The position numbers were made by a program, and so were the translations under genes. Under the pieces are notes generated by a model. It saw nothing but the letters and a program-made list of their open reading frames with translations. It did not search any database and was not told the DNA's origin. 37,508 nucleotides of DNA from CAZVJU01 sp964627195 (GTDB lineage Bacteria > Patescibacteriota > Microgenomatia > UBA8517): assembly GCA_964627195.1 (NCBI GenBank), contig CAZVJU010000011.1:1-37508 (forward strand). The letters run 5' to 3'. Of the stretch, positions 8,050-13,320 are shown piece after piece (the stretch's first letter is position 1; the number at the start of each line of letters is the position of its first letter).

Positions 8050-8806
8050 ACGTTTTATACTTACTTCAATATTGCTTTCCTTGGGCTTTATCGCAATTCA
8101 ATTCTTGTCGCAACAATTTCGTTTTTTTGGCATAGCTTCTTTAGGACTTCTTACTTTACTACTCTTTTATTGGTCTTTACGTGAAGGACTTTCTTGGGAT
8201 ATGACTATTTTGAGTTTAGTTTTACCGACATTTTTTACTCTTGCCGTAGGACTATTCTGGTTTTTGCTGCCATCCAATATTTTCGCACGAATACCTGTTG
8301 TATTACTTTATGGTTTTGGCATATATGCATTATGCCTTACGGTAAATATATATGACGTTGCGGCAATCCGGACTATAGCTCTCATGAGGGCCGCAAAAGG
8401 AGTCGGATTTGTACTTACTTTACTTACATTTTTTCTCATTTTTGACACACTACTTTCACTTAGGTGGCACCTTTTTTTGGAGGTAGTAAGCGTGATTATC
8501 GCTTCCTTCCCACTCTATTTTCAGGGTTTTTGGACAGTCAACCTTGATAAAAGTTTTTCTCTAAAGTTAGTAACTATTTCACTGATCTCGAGCATTGTGA
8601 TGGGGGAAGTTGCCGCAGCTTTATTTTTCTGGCCGGTTACAGTTGTTGTCGGGTCACTTTTTTTAACTGTGACCTCTTATATGCTCTTGGGACTGGGGCA
8701 GGCATACCTGGAGGAACGGCTTTTTGTACAGACAGTGAGGGAGTATCTTATTGTCGGGGTAGCAGTCTTTCTTGGAATGTTTTTAGTTACCCGCTGGGGA
8801 TCTTAA
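8036..8806 (+). CDS. Multi-spanning membrane protein, unknown
   Basis: A 256-residue protein with a basic start (MSKRKRF) and about eight hydrophobic helices; no enzymatic motif stands out. Its start lies inside the 3' end of yebC (14-base overlap), so the two are probably translated from one mRNA. Charged loops include YDVAAIRTIALMRAAKG and YLEERLFVQTVREY. I do not recognise a named family. It is the last gene before a long gene-free stretch. Confidence 0.75.
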   Translation: MSKRKRFILTSILLSLGFIAIQFLSQQFRFFGIASLGLLTLLLFYWSLREGLSWDMTILSLVLPTFFTLAVGLFWFLLPSNIFARIPVVLLYGFGIYALCLTVNIYDVAAIRTIALMRAAKGVGFVLTLLTFFLIFDTLLSLRWHLFLEVVSVIIASFPLYFQGFWTVNLDKSFSLKLVTISLISSIVMGEVAAALFFWPVTVVVGSLFLTVTSYMLLGLGQAYLEERLFVQTVREYLIVGVAVFLGMFLVTRWGS

Positions 8807-8889
8807 CTTAATCAAACTTTCTTTAGCAAAGAAAAAATATAAGGTATACCTAAAGAGAGGGGAGAGGGGTATAGCACCCCAGTTCATTA

Positions 8890-8948
8890 TTATTATAGGA
8901 CAATTGTTTTCTAGAGAGTTTTCACGTTTATTATAGGACTTTTTCACG
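8890..8948 (+). repeat. Interleaved direct repeats
   Basis: TTATTATAGGAC occurs at 8890-8901 and 8928-8939, and TTTTCACG at 8919-8926 and 8941-8948, so two repeat pairs interleave within 59 bases. They could be protein-binding sites or the trace of a local duplication. Confidence 0.6.
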
Positions 8949-9106
8949 CAACGGTACAAAAACCACTCCTAACATTTCCCGAAGGGTATATGTCAGTTCA
9001 ATTTTCAATTAAGGATAATATGATCAGTTGATGTAGAATGATATAGTTACTAGCTTCATTTTCCTGAATTTAAATCTCTTATTCTCTGAATTTTAATCTT
9101 CTTAAC

Positions 9107-9126
9107 AAAATCGCAGAGCGATTTTT
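9107..9126 (+). terminator. Terminator-like hairpin
   Basis: Perfect stem AAAATCGC/GCGATTTT around the triloop AGA, ending in a run of five T. It could stop transcripts from the upstream operon, or be the first stem of the RNA candidate that follows. The AGA triloop is shared with hairpins at 35654-35670 and 35712-35722. Confidence 0.5.
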
Positions 9127-9133
9127 GAGAGGA

Positions 9134-9376
9134 AGGATAGACTAAGAGCTGAAAGTCCCGAGCTTGTCGAGGGACGAAAGCATTAGTTTAATCCTGACGC
9201 AAAGTTGCATAGATTTTAATTTGAACCTTCGGTAATGTGGATAACTAATTGCGACGTAACAAGTGGTACTCAAGAGAGAAGGTGAAGTCGTACGGTAGTT
9301 AGGCTACCTCTTCGGGAGAATAAGTGCACTAATTGCTACATTTAATTTACGTTCTTTGTAATTGTCCTCCGGAGGA
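9134..9376 (+). ncRNA. Candidate structured non-coding RNA
   Basis: Bases 9134-9195 fold into one rod: AGGAT/ATCCT and AGACTAA/TTAGTTT (one bulged A), then GCT/AGC, then GTCCC/GGGAC, with purine-rich internal loops. After it come CGCAA (9198-9202)/TTGCG (9249-9253), ACC/GGT around TTC (9225-9233), GGTAG/CTACC with a 5-base loop (9294-9308), CTC/GAG with a TTCGG loop (9308-9318), and a 12-base palindrome TCCTCCGGAGGA (9365-9376). The strand is not proved because stems read the same on both; I prefer plus because flanking genes are plus. The boundaries are guesses. No known RNA family was recognised. Confidence 0.4.
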
Positions 9377-9424
9377 AGTAATAACCTTTTTTAGTCTAAA
9401 CACACAGGGAAGGCAATTATTATA

Positions 9425-9436
9425 ATGTCGCACAAT
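9425..9436 (+). repeat. 12-base direct repeat, copy 1
   Basis: ATGTCGCACAAT, identical to 10486-10497. The two copies bracket the HAD-protein gene. Significance unknown. Confidence 0.5.
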
Positions 9437-9450
9437 GATACTTTTGCGAC
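9427..9450. repeat. Hairpin GTCGCA/TGCGAC
   Basis: Perfect 6-bp stem with a 12-base loop. Its left arm lies inside a 12-base sequence repeated upstream of the Xer gene (10486-10497). The string TTGCGACGTA occurs at 9249-9258 and again at the right arm here. Confidence 0.5.
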
Positions 9451-9645
9451 GTAGTTAAAATAGCCATCGGAGTGGAGCGGTTTAAGACAAATTTCTTATC
9501 TTCTCATGACGCTTATAATTTTTTACTTGTTACTTATAACTTAATTTCTATTCCCTGAAAGTTTTGTCTACTAATTAGTATAGCCGAAGCAATACCGAAG
9601 AAGTTGATATACTATTTTTTATGTAGTGGTGAGTCTCCCCCGCCT

Positions 9646-9669
9646 TATAACTAGATAATGCTAGTTATA
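9646..9669. repeat. Perfect 9-bp inverted repeat
   Basis: TATAACTAG and CTAGTTATA separated by ATAATG. The dyad lies about 120 bases before the HAD-protein promoter. No T-run follows, so a terminator is unlikely; an operator or RNA stem is possible. Confidence 0.5.
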
Positions 9670-9784
9670 TATAAATATGTAAAAACCGTATTACTAGGCT
9701 TATGTAACCTATTTGGAGCGAAATTACCCATCTTTTAAACTAGAAGCACCTTAGAATCGATTTGGTGATGTCTGGAATTTGAAT

Positions 9785-9795
9785 TATGCTAGAAT
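9785..9795 (+). promoter_or_regulatory. Extended -10 promoter of the HAD protein gene
   Basis: TGCTAGAAT (extended -10; the TAGAAT hexamer is 9790-9795) lies 6 bases before the GTG at 9802. An alternative pair is TTGGTG (9762-9767) with TATGCT (9785-9790), 17 bases apart. Either makes the mRNA nearly leaderless. Confidence 0.5.
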
Positions 9796-9801
9796 AGCTT
9801 T

Positions 9802-10479
9802 GTGGTAAATATGCGCCAATTGGAAGTACCAAATTTCTTACGAGGTAAACGGATCAGTTTTGATGTTGACGGAGTCAAGGCAGATACAGCGCCTTTAGCC
9901 ATTAAACTTTACAATAAAACTTTTAAAGACAACAAAAGGGTATCTGATTTATTAGAATTTGATTCGATAGTAAGGTGGATTAACGCAATTATTACTGACG
10001 ACAAAAAAGCGGAGTCTGAGGCGATAAAAATTTGGAATCATCAGAAGGTTCAATCAAGGGCAAAACCCGTTGGAGGTGCGATCGAGCTTAGTAGACTACT
10101 AATAAATAGTGAGATAGAGGTGCACTATGTAACATCCCGCCCTTCATACACAAAAAATATTACGTTAGGATGGTTTGCTGAATGGTTACCGTGGGTTAAC
10201 CCTGGCAATATTCACACAGGTAATGATGCAAACCCACTCCAAAGCGATTTTAAAGCTAAACGAATTCAGGAGCTTAACATTGACATCCATTTCGAAGATT
10301 CTATAAGGCATGCCGAAAAAATTAGTCAAGTGAGTCCTAAGACTACGGTTGTTCTTGTTCGGCAACCCTGGAACATGCGAGTTAGTCAGAAAGATGTTTC
10401 CGAGTCAATTATTGTAGCCAAGAAGTCGCGGAATATTCCGAAACTCGTTACTGCATACCGATCCCTATTGGCTAGATAA
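9802..10479 (+). CDS. HAD-superfamily 5'-nucleotidase-like protein
   Basis: A 225-residue protein with HAD phosphatase motifs: motif I SFDVDGV (Asp21 nucleophile and Asp23 general acid), motif II VTSRP (Thr/Ser), a Lys in FKAKRIQEL and motif IV IHFEDS (Glu/Asp binding Mg2+). The arrangement best fits the 5'(3')-deoxyribonucleotidase-like group (NT5C type), so it may dephosphorylate nucleotides; substrate unknown. The start is GTG 9802, six bases after the -10 box; ATG 9811 is an in-frame alternative. It stands alone between the gene-free region and the Xer gene. Confidence 0.8.
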   Translation: MVNMRQLEVPNFLRGKRISFDVDGVKADTAPLAIKLYNKTFKDNKRVSDLLEFDSIVRWINAIITDDKKAESEAIKIWNHQKVQSRAKPVGGAIELSRLLINSEIEVHYVTSRPSYTKNITLGWFAEWLPWVNPGNIHTGNDANPLQSDFKAKRIQELNIDIHFEDSIRHAEKISQVSPKTTVVLVRQPWNMRVSQKDVSESIIVAKKSRNIPKLVTAYRSLLAR

Positions 10480-10485
10480 ATTACT

Positions 10486-10497
10486 ATGTCGCACAAT
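10486..10497 (+). repeat. 12-base direct repeat, copy 2
   Basis: Exact copy of 9425-9436, located immediately before the -35 box of the Xer recombinase gene, so it might serve as a regulator site for that promoter. Confidence 0.5.
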
Positions 10498-10498
10498 A

Positions 10499-10527
10499 TT
10501 GACACCTCTCTTTGCTCGGTGTAGACT
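10499..10527 (+). promoter_or_regulatory. Promoter of the Xer recombinase gene
   Basis: Perfect TTGACA (10499-10504), 17-base spacer, TAGACT (10522-10527), 9 bases before ATG 10537. The resulting mRNA would carry almost no leader. Confidence 0.65.
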
Positions 10528-10536
10528 GGTTTTACG

Positions 10537-11493
10537 ATGGTTTCTCTGCCCGAGAAAAGTTCTTCTGAAATAGCGCAAAAAGTTGGCGAATTTTTAGAGT
10601 ATTTGGAAGTAGAAAAAGGCTCCTCTCCCCTAACGATCAGAAATTATAAACATTATTTACATCGCTTTATTTCTTGGCTAATTAAAGAAGGAATTAGGCT
10701 TGAACTGAGGGATATTAATCCCGAAATAGTCAGGCAATACAGAGTGTATCTGTCAAGAAGAACCGATCAGAAAGGAGCCACTTTGAATCGCAAGACCCAG
10801 GCTTATCATGTTATTGCACTTCGCTCATTCCTTCGCTACCTCATTAAAAATGATCATGAAGTTATGTCTCCGGAAAAAATTGATTTACCGAAAATCGCCG
10901 AGCGGACAGTGAAGTTCTTGTCCGGCGAACAAGTTGACAGACTGTTAAACGCCCCAAGTCTGTCAACAATTCAGGGTAAACGCGATAAAGCAATTTTGGA
11001 AGTTTTATTCTCAACTGGACTGCGTGTTTCGGAGCTTGTAAGATTGGATAAAGACAGGGTTGACATTGAGCGGCGGGAATTCGGGATTGTCGGCAAAGGA
11101 GGAAAAGCGCGAGTTGTCTTTTTATCGACCCGGGCGGTTAAGTGGCTGGACGATTACTTAAAAGCAAGAAATGATCGGTTTAAACCGCTTTTTATTCGGC
11201 ATAAAGGCAAGATTGATCAGACAACGCCTGACGAGAAAGTAAGACTCACTCCCCGCTCGGTTCAAAGAATGATTAAAAAGTATGGGAACAAAATGAAGTT
11301 AACAGTTGATGTTACTCCCCATGTACTACGCCACAGTTTCGCTACAGATCTTTTGATGGCCGGGGCGGATTTACGAAGTGTCCAGGAAATGCTCGGCCAC
11401 AAAAACGTCTCAACTACTCAAATTTATACTCATGTAACCCATAAACACCTAAAAGATATTCACGAAGCGTTCCATGGAAAAAGCGGAAGCTAA
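10537..11493 (+). CDS. Tyrosine recombinase of the XerC/XerD type
   Basis: A 318-residue tyrosine recombinase. Residues 12 to about 105 are the SAM-like core-binding domain (FLEYLEVEKGSSPLTIRNY). The catalytic domain carries Arg in TGLRVSEL (about 162), Lys in VGKGGKAR, HVLRH (about 262-266), His in LGHKNVSTTQ and the nucleophile Tyr in IYTHV (about 296). It most likely resolves chromosome dimers at a dif site, perhaps alone, since only one Xer gene is visible. XerC and XerD cannot be told apart by eye. Its 3' end overlaps the convergent gene by four bases. Confidence 0.92.
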   Translation: MVSLPEKSSSEIAQKVGEFLEYLEVEKGSSPLTIRNYKHYLHRFISWLIKEGIRLELRDINPEIVRQYRVYLSRRTDQKGATLNRKTQAYHVIALRSFLRYLIKNDHEVMSPEKIDLPKIAERTVKFLSGEQVDRLLNAPSLSTIQGKRDKAILEVLFSTGLRVSELVRLDKDRVDIERREFGIVGKGGKARVVFLSTRAVKWLDDYLKARNDRFKPLFIRHKGKIDQTTPDEKVRLTPRSVQRMIKKYGNKMKLTVDVTPHVLRHSFATDLLMAGADLRSVQEMLGHKNVSTTQIYTHVTHKHLKDIHEAFHGKSGS

Positions 11494-11950
11494 GACTCTT
11501 CAATCCTAGAAAGAGCTGACATTCCTAATGATGCTATACCATATAGCATTTGATTGTCTGATAATTCTGTTCCACTCCAATCTGCTCGCTTAATTCTATT
11601 TCCGTTTGGACCTTTGGAACCTTCAATTAAAACTGATCCACCTACTGCAGGATCTTTTTCTCCTCTTGAAAGAGTTATCATTGCTCTCCAGCCATTTTTG
11701 TTAGATCCCCTTATTGGTATGAAATTTACTCCCGATCCATACGGAAAGATATCTTCTGTTGGTGGTAAAATAACAGTCATATGTGTTCCCTGTTCCCAGA
11801 CATTTCCTGGAGTAGCCAGATCAACTATGTCGACAACGGCCTGCATTAGTTCAATTCTAGCTTTATCTTTCTCCCCACCCTCTGTGTAGTAATAGCATTT
11901 TCAAAGCCTCCCTTAATTTTTTCTCGTAATTTTTCTGTATTAGGTTCCAT
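11490..11950 (-). CDS. Uncharacterised protein with a frameshift near the N-terminus
   Basis: An open frame from 11846 to 11490 encodes 118 residues (VVDIVDLATPGNVWEQGTH onward), but the same frame stays open before its ATG. A second frame starting at ATG 11950, six bases after a TATAAT box, encodes a plausible N-terminus (MEPNTEKLREKIKGGFENA) and would join it if one base were added near the GGGTGGGG run at about 11872-11880. I therefore read one gene of about 152 residues with a 1-base deletion, real or a sequencing error. The product shows no recognised domain; it is Gly-rich with probable beta strands. The gene converges on xer. Confidence 0.55.
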
Positions 11951-11956
11951 GATACC

Positions 11957-11962
11957 ATTATA
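11957..11962 (-). promoter_or_regulatory. -10 box of the frameshifted gene
   Basis: Consensus TATAAT on the minus strand, 6 bases before ATG 11950. No clear -35 is seen. Its presence supports 11950, not 11846, as the true start. Confidence 0.55.
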
Positions 11963-12087
11963 CAATATTCTAGAATTTTCTTGCAGAATGAAAATTCACC
12001 CCATGGTTTTTTTGGATGAGGTCAGAACGGGAAAGTCTGATTACCATAGCCAAAACGAAGCTGAACGATGTTAACTCTGTGTAACAT

Positions 12088-12133
12088 AATGATAATTAAT
12101 GATTGACTTCTTGTACCAATGATTTATATCATT
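12088..12133 (+). promoter_or_regulatory. Promoter and operator of the TrpR-like gene
   Basis: TTGACT (12103-12108) is followed by TATATC (12125-12130, spacer 16) or TATCAT (12127-12132, spacer 18). AATGAT boxes start at 12088, 12098 and 12118, and the inverted ATCATT at 12128, all on a 10-base period, one DNA turn. The pair AATGAT-N4-ATCATT (12118-12133) covers the -10 box, as a repressor operator would. Confidence 0.6.
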
Positions 12134-12143
12134 AAAACAAACT

Positions 12144-12593
12144 ATGACGCAGGTTTCAAAATTTATGATTCGGCCTGAAGTATGGGACCGGATTTTTAAT
12201 ACGTTTTTGGACAGCTTTCTCTTTGCTAAAGACAAGAATAAGTTAAATGCTTACGTTCAAAGTATATTTACCCCGACCGAAAGAATTATGTTTGCCAAGA
12301 GATTTGCCGCTTGTATTCTACTTTCCAAAGGACACGAGTACAGAAGTGTTGCCAGGATTTTAAGAATGTCTCTCGCAACAATTTCTAAAATGAATTTTAA
12401 ACTCAAGTATGAGGGAGAAGGATTGATGCCTATTGTTGAAGATACTTTAAGAAAACAAGCGACAAGTATATTAAAGGAGGAAATAAAGGATTTATTTGAC
12501 CTGCCTACCAAAGGTTCATTAAGGAGTTTGGAAAGAGTGAAGAGAGTTACAAGTCGTCGAAAAAAGATTGAGAGAATAAGAATTGGACTTTAA
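12144..12593 (+). CDS. TrpR/YerC-family transcriptional regulator
   Basis: A 149-residue DNA-binding protein of the Trp repressor superfamily (YerC/YecD-like). Residues about 30-62 (LNAYVQSIFTPTERIMFAKR) form the dimerising helices and 66-86 (YRSVARILRMSLATISKM) the helix-turn-helix. The C-terminal 50 residues form an extra basic, helical tail (RVKRVTSRRKKIERIRI). Whether it binds tryptophan is unknown; no trp genes are nearby. Near-identical dyads lie over its promoter and just after its stop codon, which suggests autoregulation. Confidence 0.85.
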   Translation: MTQVSKFMIRPEVWDRIFNTFLDSFLFAKDKNKLNAYVQSIFTPTERIMFAKRFAACILLSKGHEYRSVARILRMSLATISKMNFKLKYEGEGLMPIVEDTLRKQATSILKEEIKDLFDLPTKGSLRSLERVKRVTSRRKKIERIRIGL

Positions 12594-12597
12594 TTTA

Positions 12598-12621
12598 TTA
12601 CAATGATTTAAATCATTGTAA
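12598..12621. promoter_or_regulatory. Perfect 24-bp palindrome, probable operator
   Basis: The half-site is TTACAATGATTT followed by its exact complement. It begins four bases after the TrpR-like gene's stop and contains the same AATGAT-N4-ATCATT core as the promoter operator at 12118-12133. No T-run follows, so it is better read as an operator than as a terminator. Confidence 0.6.
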
Positions 12622-12645
12622 AAGACTAGCAATACTTTATTCAAA

Positions 12646-12688
12646 CTTCGCGAAAACCGTGGACTCTTAGTCCACGGATGAAGCGAAG
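12646..12688. repeat. Hairpin unit with CTT triloop, copy 1
   Basis: Inner stem CCGTGGACT/AGTCCACGG (12657-12665 and 12669-12677) around CTT, inside an outer stem CTTCG/CGAAG (12646-12650, 12684-12688). The second unit, 12721-12745, has a different stem but the same loop. Confidence 0.65.
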
Positions 12689-12720
12689 AAGTGAACAAAC
12701 TCTTCGAGCCTTGGCGAGAA

Positions 12721-12745
12721 AACCGAGGGTTCTTAACCCTCGGTT
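12721..12745. terminator. Hairpin with CTT triloop, copy 2, terminator-like
   Basis: Perfect 11-bp stem AACCGAGGGTT/AACCCTCGGTT with loop CTT, followed by GTTTATT. It may end the TrpR-like transcript. Stem bases differ from copy 1 while the layout is the same, as if paired changes had been kept. Confidence 0.5.
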
Positions 12746-12786
12746 GTTTATTAATCTTAAGATAAGATTTAAATTAAAGTGAGAAT

Positions 12787-13320
12787 TTGGTTAAAAGGTT
12801 TATAATAAGTTATATAAAAACAATTATCTTACCTGGGTATTCGGCGCATAATAAAGAGTGGGCTCTTGAAATTAGAGATAAGATGAATTTGGGACATGAG
12901 GTTGTTGTTGTTGACTGGGATCACTGGAAAGAAGATACTAACTTTTCGGTGAAAAGAGAGTTAGAAAAGATTCTGAAAGTCATAGGAAAAGAAGAAGTTA
13001 ACATTATCGCAAAATCGGTTGGGGTTATGGTTGCTCTGAATTTGATTCCCAAGATTTCCTCACAGATAAATAAAGTAATCCTTTGCGGCATAGCAAGTGT
13101 GGTTAACGAAGATAGACAAGATCTTTTGAAGGTGGTTTTATCCAAAATACCAATTGAAAATATTCTATGTATCCAAAACGAAAATGATAAATACGTGCCT
13201 TTTCCCGAAGCCGAAAAGTTTTATCATTCGGTTGAACCAAACTTAAAAGTTATCTCCAAACCTCGCTCCGATCACGACTACCCTTATCCTATTGACTTTG
13301 AAAAGTTTCTAAATAATTAA
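12787..13320 (+). CDS. Small alpha/beta hydrolase (RBBP9/YdeN-like)
   Basis: A 177-residue protein with the alpha/beta-hydrolase layout of the RBBP9/YdeN group: ILPGYSA near residue 14, nucleophile Ser77 in AKSVG, Asp134 in NENDKYVP and His163 in SDHDY. Probably a serine esterase or peptidase; substrate unknown. The start appears to be TTG 12787; no ATG is available before the conserved GYS motif. It follows the TrpR-like gene and hairpins and may be controlled by the palindrome at 12598. The stop overlaps gyrA's end (convergent) by four bases. Confidence 0.78.
   Translation: MVKRFIISYIKTIILPGYSAHNKEWALEIRDKMNLGHEVVVVDWDHWKEDTNFSVKRELEKILKVIGKEEVNIIAKSVGVMVALNLIPKISSQINKVILCGIASVVNEDRQDLLKVVLSKIPIENILCIQNENDKYVPFPEAEKFYHSVEPNLKVISKPRSDHDYPYPIDFEKFLNN

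Larger units (their letters stand above)
8807..9801. other. Gene-free region of about 1 kb rich in hairpins
   Basis: No credible protein-coding frame is visible on either strand. The region holds: a short relative of the AACTTTCTTT unit (8818-8834), hairpin GGGGT-ATAGC-ACCCC (8866-8880), direct repeats (8890-8948), a terminator-like hairpin (9107-9126), a long rod plus further stems (9134-9376), hairpin GTCGCA/TGCGAC (9427-9450), an AT-rich stem followed by six T (9577-9620), and a 9-bp perfect stem (9646-9669). In a genome where most gaps are below 150 bases this is striking. I compared it by eye with RNase P RNA, tmRNA, SRP RNA, 6S RNA and group I and II introns and found no convincing match. 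Confidence 0.7.

Noticed and set aside
9134..9376. RNase P RNA, tmRNA, SRP RNA or c-di-GMP riboswitch
   Set aside because: Only fragments such as GACGCAAAG or CCGGAGGAAG resemble these RNAs; the conserved cores are missing.
8807..9801. Remnant of a transposon or intron-encoded protein
   Set aside because: No fragment of transposase, maturase or endonuclease could be read in any frame, and no terminal repeats enclose the region.
10480..10536. dif site next to the Xer gene
   Set aside because: No 28-base site with two inverted 11-base arms is visible; the sequence is explained by the 12-base repeat and a TTGACA/TAGACT promoter.
11554..11889. 111-residue plus-strand frame opposite the frameshifted gene
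   Set aside because: The minus-strand reading has a promoter at the right distance and a coherent charged N-terminus; the plus-strand frame has neither.
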